DNA of 64,000 nucleotides, taken from the NCBI GenBank assembly GCA_003971905.1, contig RSEE01000013.1, forward strand, positions 1 to 64,000, given 5' to 3'. The translations under genes were made by a program, and so were the position numbers. The notes under the pieces were generated by a model. That model worked only from the letters and a program-made list of their open reading frames with translations. It was not told the DNA's origin and did no database searches. Positions 21,900 to 32,785 of this stretch are shown here, piece by piece; positions within the stretch are counted from its first letter, which is position 1; each line of letters opens with the position of its first letter. Origin of the DNA: Moniliella sp. 'wahieum'. Lineage: Eukaryota; Basidiomycota; Moniliellomycetes; Moniliellales; Moniliellaceae.

Positions 21900-24800
21900 C
21901 TACTGGTTCTTCTTTTCGACTGGGGTAGTTGCTTGTTGCAACTTGCGCAGTTTTTCCAGTTTGGCAAACACGCTGGAAAAGTCGTTTTGCTGTTCGATGT
22001 GGGTGGGGACCATGTAGGCTTCTCCACACAGTTCCTTGACGGCGAGCGCGATGCGGTCCAAGCGCAAGATGAACGAGGACCAAGCGGTGGCGCCGACGGC
22101 GTAGGTAAAGTAGTTCATGTCCTCCACCGTGGCGCGGTCCAGGTGGCGGGGCAAGTGGAGCTCAGAAATGATTTCCTCACCTTCTTCGTCCTCCATATCG
22201 TACGCAGACACCACGTCAAACCCGTTTCATGGTAAACAGCCGGTCCACCAGGGGGGCCGGAGTGATATGGGGCATGGGCTTGCCCCCCGCCAAGGAGGTA
22301 GAGCTCATATGTGCAACGGCAAACATGTCTCCGACAAAGCGCGGGTCGGACAGTCGCAGACGCTTGGCCTGGGCCCGCGCCCAGGGCCCCGGCTGGGTCT
22401 TGAGCACATTGAACGCATGGGTCAACTGCTTGGTCGCATCCAGCAGCGCATCGTTCAGTTGTTGGTACCGGTCCGCAGGCCATTTGCCCAGCAGCGATAC
22501 CTCGTACGCCGTGTTGGGGCTGATCGCACGCAGGCGCCGAATCTTGCCACGCAGACCGATCAGCGACTTGTTCAGCCGTACCCGCTCCGGCTCGTCTTCC
22601 GGCACCAAATTCGAGTCGGGGTGGGTGGCCGCCCAGGTCAGCACGCTGCTGGTCAGCTTGGTCAGTTCCTCAATGCACGCCGCATGGCCTTGTCGCTGGT
22701 ACGCCCGCAACGTGTGGGACGGGGGAGAAAGCTGCCGACGACCGCCGCGCCCAGACCGATCAGCACGAGCACCAAACGTCGCCACATAATGTCGGCGCCA
22801 TAGGTCAAGGGGCCTGGCGAGGGAAAGTGGGTGTTCTGCCAGCTATAGCCCAGCACCAAGAAGGAGGTGACGACGAGAACCAGCTTAAGCTGCGGGGCAG
22901 AGGGGCTGTAAGTGCGGAAGAAGAAGAGCAGCGGGAAGGTCACTGCGCAGGTGACTCCCATGCCCCACACGTTGCCCCTTCCATTGCCCGTAGAGATGTA
23001 CCAGATGATGCCGCCAAACGATGCGCCTACCGCGGTTGCGATGATCCGGACCAACGTCCCATACACAGTGTCGCCCCGCCACCGACTCAGGGTTAGCTGG
23101 GCCATAAACGAAGCCCACCCGCCTTTTGTTGATAACAAAAAGGTGCCGAGGGGCGGTAGTACTGCGGCAAGGACACGAGCGCTGTCATGGCCCCGGCTTT
23201 CCACACGAACAGCCGATTGGAGGTAAAGAGCCACTTGGTACAGCTCCACACGCGTTGCCCTGTCCACTCGAGCAACGTCTCTGGTTCCAACGCATCCGGG
23301 TTGCGCGGCGCGCCCTCGCCCAGTTCCAACGCTTGCGCTTCGGTGAAATCCGCGGCCAACTGCGACTCTCCCAATTCGCCACCATCTTCTCCGTCCCCCC
23401 GTGCTGCCCATCCATGCTTCCAAACGGCGCATGTAGCGCCCGTCCGGGAGCCAGACCCGAGCCACCTTGCCATTTGTCGTGACCTCTTCCGCCTTGCGGA
23501 GCAAGCGGAGGATTTGGCGCGACAGCTGAAGCAAGGCAAACTGATGATTGAACGCCTGATAAATGTAACGATGAGGAATGGCGTGGGGGTCAAATTCGCC
23601 ATCGGGAGTGATGAGAGGGCGAGAATGAGAAGACGCTCGGTTTGCTCAAACTGGTCCCGGGCAGCTTGCAGCACATCAATCGTCTCTTTCAGCTGGCGCT
23701 CGCGTCGTTCAAACGCTTCAGTGCCTTTTCGGGGGCGAAAAAGCGATCGTAAAAGTCCTGCATCCGGTCATGGTTCAGCTTGCGGAAAAGTCGGCCATAT
23801 TGGTAATTGCCTCGGCTGTGCGCTGGAGCAATTCCTTCTCGGACTGGCCGAGTCGGTTCATGGTCTCCTCTGTGTACCGGTTGGAGCTTTCCGGGTGCAA
23901 ATAGGCCTCGACCGAAGAGGCCCGGAGACTCTCCCATGTACCCACCGGGAGCGTCTTGTGCAAACGGGCACGCAGCCGAGAAGGTGAATTGGACCGAGAA
24001 AGACGGGAGCGCAAGTGAGAGCGGTGATGGTGGTGGCCATGTTCATGATGGTGGTGGGAGCGAGTGGGGGATGACGATCCGTCTTCTGACCGCCGAGGGC
24101 GCAGCACATGGTGCAGCAGGTCGTGCAGTCCTCCAACATCGTGATCGGGTCGTTCAGGGGCCGGGGAAGTGCTCCCGGCCCCCATATCGGGGAAATAGCC
24201 CCGATTGGCATCTCCACTTTCTCTTGGGCGTTCAAGAACGGGTGTGTGCGCTGGAGAGGCAGTGCGCGAAGCCGAGGGGGTTGCACGACCCGACTGGTAA
24301 GGAGTCCGGATCATGCTCGGGATCGGGGTCACAACAGAGGGCGCGTAGCGAATGTCGGCCTTAATCCCACTGTAGTACTGGGCCATCGCATCCATAGCTC
24401 TGCAAAATGAAAACGCAACAATGGAGGTTAGTCCTCGTGCACTGGTCCCTAAAGAAATAAGAAAAGGTACGCACGGAAAAATCTTGCGGACAAGATTTCC
24501 ATGTCCTTGAGATCTTGCCCCGAGGCATGGCCCACCGTCACTTCACGCTTAAGCAGACGCGAGCTCATCTGCAGCAAAGGAATGCCGCCCTCGGCGCGAT
24601 GGATTGTGTCTTGTACGGCATCAAAGTTAAAGTCGGGTCCAGGGGACTCTGTTGCAGTAAATCCCTCTGGATCTCGACTACGGAGAGGATAGGGTCGAGG
24701 ATGGCAACGAAGCGTTCGCAAAACAACGCATTGTTGCTCTTGGGGAAGAAAAGTATGCTGACAATGATCGTCACTGCACACTTGACCGCAAGCGGGACCA

Positions 24801-25636
24801 TCATCCACGCACCATAGGTGTACATGGGTAGGGTACATGGCGGCATACGTAAGTGATATGTTCATAACCATACACCCCACCACCGAACCAAAGAAATGGC
24901 GAGGGACCCAAGGAAGCCTTGATCCACAGGTACATGGCGCAACCAAACGCTTGGAAGACAGCACAGACGACCGAAGGCTTCAGCTCAATGTAGTCCCCAT
25001 TTGTGATGGAGGCGGGGCTAGTAATGTGCGATGCAGGCACCTTGTTGTGGCGCACCGGTGGGCAATAACAATGGCGATGCACGAGTAGGCCCAGGCGAGC
25101 GTGCACAAAAACATAAACCACATCTCGCGCTCAACCACCGATGCCAGCGGTGCGTCAGCGGCCTGCAATCCCGACGCGATCAGGACGAAAAAGGCCATCT
25201 TGCCCAGGGTGCGGTTGACAGGATTGATCATGATCATCACCATGAGGATCCAGGTGGCCAGCGCGCTGCGCAAGACAGGCTTGAGCTTGGACCAAGTCAG
25301 GTTTGGCGGAACCCAGGCGAGCTCGGCGAGGAGCCACTTGGTGAAAGCATTGTTGCGCCACGCGGGGGGCTGTTTCGCCTCTTGGTCTTTTTGCTGGTCG
25401 GGTGGAGGCGCTGGCGAGGGCTGGGAGGCGGGGGCGGAGGCGGGGAAGGGAGCAGGAGCGGGGACAGGGGACTTTTCGTGGGCCTGATGGTCATCGGAGG
25501 AAGTCTCGTGGCGAGAGACGAGGGTGAGGTCCTCGTGGGGGGGAGGGAGAGTGGGGTCGAGCGGGTGGGTGGGATCGGCGAAGGTGACGGGGCGGGGGCG
25601 CGTGGGGGGGAGAGGCGGGGGGGCAGGACGCGGCAT
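21900..25636 (-). CDS. ArAE/FUSC-type multi-pass membrane protein (Brefeldin A sensitivity-like)
   Basis: Fungal member of the aromatic-acid-exporter-like family, with a 6-helix N-terminal half and a second 6-helix FUSC half. Substrates of fungal members are mostly unknown. The proline-rich start MPRPAPPPLPPTRPRPVTFA leads to helices around ALATWILMVMIMI and MAFFVLIASGLQAADAPLA. Next come a cytosolic part with FPKSNNALFCERFVAILDPI, a histidine-rich linker (SHHHHEHGHHHHRSH), then VYGTLVRIIATAVGASFGGI, CAVTFPLLFFFRTY and RRLVLVLIGLGAAVVGSFLP. The C-terminal domain ends VEDMNYFTYAVGATAWSS and VEKKNQ. Several introns and at least six frame changes split it, so exon limits are approximate. Start and stop fit the family's usual length of about 1,000-1,100 residues. 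Confidence 0.85.
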
Positions 25637-26477
25637 GCGGAGGAGGAGGAGGCGGCGGAGGAAAAAGTACGGCGTGTATCGGGTGTATCGGCTGGGCTCT
25701 GATTTCTGATTGCCCAGCCGCGGGCTTAATGCAGGCGGGCGTTCCTGCGTGGCATGTCCCAACTCCGAACGCGCGCAGATTGCACATTTCAAAGTAGGTG
25801 GTGGGCATGTCATCGATCAGCATGCATTCACGGGGTCACCTGACCGCGTCCCTGGTCGCTCTGGCGGAGGAGGGACGCAGGCTGCAAGGGTGGCTGGTGG
25901 GGCGCGGGTGGGCGCGCGAGGGTGGGCATGCGCACCACTGACCCCATGCGCCCCATCCGAACCATGGGGGCCGCCGCTCAGGCCGGCCACTGAGTCTCAG
26001 TACTGACAGGTCACTGTCGGCGCACAGTAATTACGTACCTGACGTGTGCATGCCGCATCTGAATATTGAACGTTGAATTTCCGTTTGGCAGGCAGGCCGT
26101 GGTGCGATGGACAACGGACGAGCAATGGTCGATGGACCCACACCTGATCCGCTGGCAGACCCTGAGCGAGTTAAGTTGGCACGGGCCACGCCGTCTGCCG
26201 GCTCCTGGTGACCGGTACCTGCACCCGGCCCTTGCCTTGCGCTCTCCGTTCCCTCTCTACACGCTACGTTCCCCTGCGACTAGGACTAGAATCCAGATCC
26301 ATCGCGTATTGGAAGAAACAAAAGCACCAGCTCACAACAGTAGCGGCAGCCTCCCTCCCTCCTGCATGCGCCCTGGTCATATTAGCCCAGCCAGAGCATG
26401 AGTGCAGAAAGCTCCCGCCCAAATCCAGTCCACGGGACCGCTAGTCGCGGGGCTAAGAAGGGCAAGGGCCATAGCGG
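25637..26477. other. intergenic, 5' flank of the ArAE gene
   Basis: No gene seen. A minus-strand TCAGTACTGAG, a near match to the recurring TCAGTACTCAGT motif, lies at 25996-26006, about 360 bases upstream of the ArAE start. Confidence 0.4.
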
Positions 26478-27580
26478 TCACGCGATCACAGAAAGGTCGC
26501 CATGTCGGGAAAGTGGAGGCGCATCAAACTGGAAGATGAACTGGTTGACACGGGTAACCAAGCACGATCGCTCGTAGCGTGTCAGAGGAACACGGTAGCC
26601 ACCCCATGTGTCGACGGTATTGAACTGGTACAGCAACTCGAGTGCCGCATACGCGTCGTTGGCCGCGTACTCTTGTTGTTTCGGTGTGAGCGGCACGCTG
26701 GACCAAACGCTGCGTTGAACCTTGCCCTTGGGCATGGGCAAGCCGAGGTACTGGCGGGTCAAGCGCGCCAGGCCGACCGCCTGCGGCCGGCGCGTCGGAT
26801 CCCGCGGGTCCTCCCAGTCCTCAGGAAAAATACGCAGTGCCATCTTGGACAGGTCCACTGCGCCAACCACACTGGCGCCCGTGTCGCGGTACAGCTTGCG
26901 CACGTCGTACGAAATGCCCACGCCTACTTTAAGGATAGCCGGGTCAGCCAGCATCCGCTCCAACGCGGGCGGTAACTCCGATCCGACCGGCAGCTGGATG
27001 AGCGCAATCCGTTTGCGCGACGCCAGCTGGATCAAGGCCACTGGATTTTCCGGTGTTCCCCTGGTATACGTCGGGTCCCACTCCAGGTCAAAGCCGATCG
27101 GTTCCTTGGCATTCCATTGAGCAAGTTCCCTTGTGACAGCTTCGGGGGTGGTCAGGTACGCCAGGTGCGGCACTGCAGTGACCTTCCACAAGGCGCGGCA
27201 GTTTTGAAAGGGGGCATGGAGACCGATGCGGTCCTCGACCGAGCGGTAGCTGTACTGGCCGTTCGGAACAGGCAGAGTGGACGGGCCAGGGTAATTTGGA
27301 GTGCGCCGAACCGGGGCAACCTGTCGGGAACGAGAGCGAGCATACTGGTCAACCACTACCAGAGAAATGGTCACGCTAGGAAGGTACAGCTCGCCCTGGA
27401 TGACGCAGGGCTTGCAGGGCCTGGCTATCGCGTCCGCGTCGGCGACCATGGCCAGACGTTTGCGGAATGAAGGGGGGGAGGGGAGGGACTTGGGCGTACA
27501 TAGTGGTAGCCGATATACGCCTCGGAGTCATAATCATCGTCGTAGCGATCTTCATAGTAGGAGTCGTGGTAGCCGTACAT
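26478..27580 (-). CDS. 3'-5' exonuclease domain protein (DEDDy, WRN/EXD2-like)
   Basis: Two-metal-ion nuclease of the DnaQ fold, acting on DNA or RNA 3' ends. Motif I is GFDLEWDPTY (Asp and Glu ligands), followed by NPVALIQLAS. Motif II lies in KVGVGISYDVRKLYRDTG. Motif III is EYAANDAYAALELL, with the Tyr four residues before Asp that marks the DEDDy class. The text resembles the Werner exonuclease group more than RNase D; no helicase or HRDC part is present. ATG 27580 opens a tyrosine- and aspartate-rich leader (MYGYHDSYYEDRYDDDYD) that joins the domain after one frame change near 27450. The length is about 365 residues. Heptamer ATCATCG arrays lie 140-260 bases upstream. The substrate is not predictable from sequence. 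Confidence 0.85.
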
Positions 27581-27717
27581 GATGGGGAGGGGCGAAGCAG
27601 GTGCTGCTTTGGTGGCCAGGCGAGGGGAGGGCGTGGTGGAGGGGCGAAGGAGGACGTGGGACGAGATGGAAGTGGTGCGCGTGGATGCACTGGGATGTGC
27701 GGGGGCATGGAGATGGC

Positions 27718-27836
27718 AGATGATCGATGATCTCGATGATCGATGACCGCCGGCTAGACAGGCCCTCTGCGCTGCTGGCACGCGGCCCCGCTATCGAGTC
27801 AGCATCATGCATCATCGATCCTCAATCATCGATCAG
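27718..27836. repeat. GATCATCGAT-type repeat clusters
   Basis: Two clusters, 27718-27748 and 27803-27836, of overlapping ATGATCGATG / ATCATCGATC units, partly palindromic. They lie 140-260 bases upstream of the exonuclease start. Confidence 0.7.
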
Positions 27837-28140
27837 TACGCTTCGCCAACCTGCACCGTGCTGCGCCTGGTTGCCCTGCTAGGTGGCATGTACGCTGGTC
27901 TCCACCACCGGCACCCATCCGCGTCTCCTCTCCACCCGGCACGCCGTTTGGCGCCGTGCTCGTGATCCACATGAGGAGGACAGCAGCTCCCGAGCAGCTC
28001 GAGCGGCCAGTGCGTTGAACGTTGGTGCCATCTGGCCCAGTGGTTCCGCCGCACCCATGTCGTCCCACCCACCGCAAGTCCTTCCTCCAGGGCGCCGGGG
28101 CGGGCCGTGATGCGTGACGTGGCGCCGTACAATGTGACTG

Positions 28141-28174
28141 ATCATCGATCATCGATCATCGATCATCGATCATC
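28141..28174. repeat. ATCATCG heptamer array
   Basis: 4.9 perfect copies of the 7-base unit ATCATCG in tandem. The same unit recurs before MCM2 (40407-40430) and in variant form before the GATA gene (58741-58760). Confidence 0.9.
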
Positions 28175-29099
28175 CCACGTCTCACAACACATGTGAGAAC
28201 CATGGGAAAGAGTCAGCGCCAGCGCGGGCACGCGCTGCTCCCACGGAGTGTGCGGCCATTCAGTCGTCTATATACATCTTCGGTCTGCCCTTCCCGCAGC
28301 AGCAGCATCTCTTGTCCAACCAGCAACCCTTCCTCTCTCTCTGTCTCTGTCAGAGTCATCAGATCCCAGAACTGTGAGAGGATCAATTCCCACAGCAAAC
28401 ATCGGGCGGCCAGCGGCGTTTTGGTAGTCCGAACAGTCCCGCGGGACCTCAAAGGCTCAAAGTTGAGGGTCAACAGAGGAAGGTGATGAAGATGATGTAG
28501 GGAAAAGTGGTGGGTGGGCGTGATGAGTCCTGGAGTTCAGATGGTCCTCGATGGTACTGCAATCGCACTGGTGGTGGTGGTGGTCTAAGCCAACCAGCAA
28601 CGCCTACAGAGGAACATCAAGCAGCGAGTCGCCACCAGGGGCTAAGCTGCGGAACAAGGAAAAACAGGAGAGAATACAACGGAACTACCAGGCCTGAGGA
28701 GGAATTGAAGGGACATTGGCCAAAGCACGAGCCACCTGAGGGCTCAACAGGATGCATGCAGTTTGCGTAAAAGGGAGACAACTGTGTCTGCATGTGACCC
28801 AACTTCATTGAAATACGTCTCCCTCCGACCCATTCCTGCAGCTCTTGAGTTAGTCTGAGTGGGCTGAACGCTGAACAACAGCGATCAAGATGCATTGGAT
28901 CCTCAAGCTATGAACACCCTGCTCCCCCGCGCTATGGATACCGCAGAGAGCATCTGTAAGAAAGAAGAAGAGCATCCAGGTATTCCCCCGATCTTGCCGT
29001 TTCGCCAGAGCAGGAATAGTCATGTCCCTCGTGCGATCGGGTTGTGTCGGGAAGTACGGACACATTCAGTTTTCGCTTTGCTTGAACAAGAGGCTACCA

Positions 29100-29558
29100 C
29101 CACGGAAACTGTCCAAAGAGCTCGCGGTATAGGCCCTTCTCCATCTTCTCCATCCCGAGAGTATTAAGGCTCGGCAACCAGAATGGATTGGCCATGTGTT
29201 TTCCGTCGGGAGTTATCTTCCTCTCTCGAGGCCCGAGAGAATTTGCTACATTTTGACACGGACAATTCCTGGCCCAGATCGGTCGTGGCAAACCGTTGGT
29301 CCAAGTTGGGGTGACGGTGTTTCTGTTTCTGTACCGGACCTGGTTCACCATGTATCGTAGCATTATCGATTTGGGGTACGTTTGGGGGAAACCCAGATCG
29401 AGTTCAACGAGGATGAGATGCAAGAAGACGACATTGGCGATACGGCGGCTCGCACACCACACAACAGAAGGAAGGGGAGAAGCAGGGCAAACACAATGGA
29501 CGCGTGGACTAACATGCAAGACGTGATGGACAAAGAGCCTCGTATGGTGGAGAGCTGA
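29100..29558 (+). other. coding-like stretch of unknown family
   Basis: Plus-strand frames have clear protein-like composition, for example ARQPEWIGHVFSVGSYLPL and, further on, GETQIEFNEDEMQEDD with a stop at 29556. I recognise no domain. It lies beside a Gag-like minus-strand frame in a low-GC island, so it may belong to an old mobile element rather than a host gene. Confidence 0.3.
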
Positions 29559-29851
29559 TGTGCAAGAAAGGGGATTACCAAAATCCGTGGAATGGACCAA
29601 CAATAACATTTCTCCTTCTCTCGTTAACTTTCTTCCCCTCCTGGGCTATTTCATGGGCTTCCCAATCCCTAATCCTTCCCCTACCAAAACTTCTACTACT
29701 AAGGATGGAGAGAAAGGGTCAATCGCTTTAACGTTGAATAATTCCTTGTCTTTGAACAGAAAGAGGCCGTGCCCTCGATGAATCATGTAGTAGCGCTCCA
29801 TTCACGGTAAAAGGGAGGAGAGTATGGAATCCATAGAGCCTCGTGTGGAGT

Positions 29852-29911
29852 CTAGTGGTGTCGGGAGAACAGAAGAAGGACCTAGTGGCGTCGGGAGAAC
29901 AGGATAAGAAC
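29852..29911 (+). repeat. 30-bp direct repeat, two copies
   Basis: Copies at 29852-29881 and 29882-29911 share CTAGTGG, then GTCGGGAGAACAG. It lies just outside the end of the Gag-like frame. Confidence 0.8.
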
Positions 29912-29952
29912 TGCTAGTGCAGTGGGATAAAGGGTGCCCTCACTGGCTGATT

Positions 29953-31499
29953 TCAACGGGAATACGAGAATGAACACAGTGACGGGAATGAAGTGTCTTG
30001 AGGTGAATCCCCCTCCTCATTATCGCGTTGGAAGCTAACACGGCCCCGAGGTGAGCTACGCTCTTGGGAATCATCCAGTCGCATTGTGCCCAAGCTGTCC
30101 GCCTCGAGAGGTTCTTCCACTTGAGCTCCTGTGGCTGCGCGAACGACGTCTCCGTACTGACGGTAGGCCTTGGATGCGGAGGGCGAAGAGGTTTTTGGCA
30201 CCACAGGTCCGTGATCGGCTACCAGCGTCAGTAGCTCCTCGTAGGTCTTTCCATCGTAATAGATCATCAACCCGCTTTCCTGGATCGTGCTGATCACTGC
30301 CGCACGCAGGATTTTGGTGTCCAAAGGATCGTCCAGCCACAATTGATCATGTTCACCAAGTGACGATGCTGTTCGACAAATTGCGCCCCGGTACCCGATC
30401 CGATGGAAAGATTGATAAGTTTATTCAGGGCGCCAATGCTTTCCTTTGGTGTGGTGTGACCGTACCGCTTGCGGAGAAGGGCAAACAGGGTTGACGCAAG
30501 AGAGCCCACGTCACTCTCACGGAACGTGTAATGGATGGTGCGGTCGAGCTGGAGATAGAGCGGGTCGAACAGCTTGCGGTCCAGGTCAGGATTATAATGG
30601 TTACCCGAAGGACCTCGCTCAATGATTTCCCGTGCCCCACTTAAAGACCGCTCCATCGCTCCCAGGATGCGATCAGCCCATGGCCAGAAAGGTTCTCCCG
30701 CTTTGAATTTGGCGCCTTTGTTCGTAGTGAGGATGATGTCCTTCAAAGCGGACAACGTAACGGGATCCTTGCAAGCGTCGCGGTATCGTTGGGTCAAAGC
30801 TGTGTAAGCTCGAAGGCCAAGGCCCGAAGGATAGAGGTTAAGAGCATGATCGTAGAGCTGGCTCCAACTCATTATTCCTCTGTCAAGCAAGCGCTGCAAG
30901 GCGCTGACAGTCTGGTCCAGGTCCTCTGTACCGATCGTAGGCTTTGCCTCAACACCAGTAGGTGTGGGCACAGCTACAGCTTGCTTGAGAGCCGACGGAG
31001 TCGCGGCTAGAATTGGAGCCGGCGGTTCCTGATTCTGCAAAACTGTTTTGCAAGCGGCATTCGTCCCCCCAGTTTGATCTGAATGTTGAGTTTGATCTGA
31101 ATGTTGTTCAGACTCCTTGAAAGAGGCGAGGTGTTTGTCCAGCTCTGCCTTCAACTGAGCGACGAGCTCCGTGCCCTCCGAGACGTCTATGCCAGCTGGC
31201 ACAACAGGACGTGGTTTCCCTGATGTGGTATGGTTGGCGGCCGGTGGTTTGGCTTGGTGTGGGACGTCTGGGCCGTCGATGGTGTGGAAAGCGAGGAGCA
31301 CCAATCCGGCTCGCAAAAACCCGAACAGGCGGTATGCCACGCGACGCAACTCGTTCATGTGGCGTGCGACGGCTGATTGGCAAGTTGAGCGTTTCATGCC
31401 TATGATGGGTGCCCTGTCGCCAGTACGATGTACGACCATTTTTGAGATGTCGTCCATTTTTAGGATCTCTTTCTCAAGGGATGAGAGCTTGGTCGACAT
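29953..31499 (-). mobile_element. possible Gag-like fossil of an LTR-type element
   Basis: A long minus-strand protein region. A coiled-coil-like start (SLEKEILKMDD) leads to a low-complexity linker, then a helical part. The helical part resembles the capsid region of retrotransposon Gag: LFALLRKRYGHTTPKESIG, then VEQHRHLVNMIN and YYDGKTYEELLTLVADHG. No zinc knuckle, protease, reverse transcriptase or integrase is visible, and no terminal repeats were found. It is interrupted by about one break. It may be an isolated relic or a protein of another unknown family. Age cannot be judged without copies to compare. Confidence 0.3.
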
Positions 31500-32785
31500 G
31501 GTCTGGAGAAGTTTGCGGAAGCGGCAGAAATCTATAGTGCCCTTGGGAACTACTTGGGGTGTGTATGCCTCAAGGCGAAGGTAGAGAGATTGGTATTGTT
31601 TGATGTCGTCCTTGGCCAGGGAGCAAGCACGTTCGAAGGAGATGCCATGGATGGGAAACGGTTGGGGAACTTGCTCGATAATCCAATCGATCCGAGGGCG
31701 TGGAAACGTTGCTCATGTTGTTGGGCGTGGAAACGTTGCTCATGGTATTGGGCGAGGGTGCGGTGGAAGGAGGAGAGGGGTTGTGTGGAATGTGGGGCTT
31801 GCGTGTGGGGAACTGGAGGGGAGAGTGCGTTTGCTTTGATGGCTGTGAAGAGCGAGAAGAGAGTGGTGGTCGGATGGGACCAGGATGCCTGACTGCTGTC
31901 GACACAGGTGATGGTGGCGGTGGGGTGCAAGCGAGCGCCCCGAATCTACAGGGGCGTGCTGTGCCCAGCCGGATGGACACTGTGGGGCCGCTTGCCGAGG
32001 CGAAAAGAACATGGCCGAAGCGCGATCTGAGCAAGTTGACCCAACAGCGGAGCTGACCACGGCTGTACTACAAGCGGCCTGGCGTGGGTGACGGAATGCA
32101 CGGGCCACCCCGTGGGTCGGCAGAGAGGCTGGCTGCCTGCGTGTCTGCTCTCGCTTATCGCGCTGCCGAGAGTGGGTACCGAATACCCTGGGAGGCCCAG
32201 CCGCAAGAGCAGCAACGCTTCGTCGAGAGTGTATAACCTCACATCGATCCATCGCCCCGTCGGCGGGAGGCGCATGGATTTGAAATGTGCAGACGGCATG
32301 CCCAGGGGCCGCTCCAGGGTGGAAGGGCGCGCGCAGCGGGCACTGGCCAGAGGCCGAGGCGTCGGGGCTGCGGGGCGAAAGGAGGCGCGCGCCGCCCAGC
32401 AGCAGTGTGCCCCCCCTGTAACAAACTTGAGGCCGCCCAGGCCGAGCAGCAGCAGCAAGCCACGGCCCATCCGGGTGTGCGCCCATGCAACATTCAACCT
32501 AACCAGCACCGCGCCGGCTACCGCGTCCGGTGGGGGCAGACAGCCGTGTCAGTACTCGGTCTGCTCCACCCGACCTCCCCCCGCCGCCACTACCGCCGCC
32601 ACCACCACACCACCACCACCACCACACTCGCTCCCCTCGCGCTCGTCCTCTCCCTCCCTCTCCCTGGCTCGTGGGCACGCCCCCCACGTGGTGCCCACTC
32701 GGCCGCCTCCTATACCCTCTCTTGCCACCCTCGCCTCCTCCCGCTCCCTTCCCGCCCCCCTCATCTTCCCTCGGGTGCGACCACG
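31500..32785. other. upstream of the Gag-like frame and of CSC1
   Basis: The minus-strand frame continues open upstream of 31499 without a recognised domain, so the start of that protein region may lie further up. From 31930 onward I see only 5' flank of CSC1, including TCAGTACTCGGT at 32549-32560 and a CCACCA-rich tract at 32580-32625. Confidence 0.35.
31698..31751 (+). repeat. 27-bp direct repeat, two copies
   Basis: Unit GCGTGGAAACGTTGCTCATG plus TTGTTGG or GTATTGG-like ends, at 31698-31724 and 31725-31751. Only three bases or so differ. Confidence 0.85.

Larger units (their letters stand above)
27581..29099. other. gene-poor island, first part
   Basis: The first 600 bases hold heptamer arrays and no gene. 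From about 28200 the base composition drops in GC. A minus-strand frame at 28213-28473 has a protein-like composition (LILSQFWDLMTLTETEREEG), but I do not recognise it and it has no start or splice support. Confidence 0.4.

Noticed and set aside
28141-28174. A CRISPR-like array
   Set aside because: The repeat is a contiguous 7-base microsatellite with no spacers, in a eukaryotic context.
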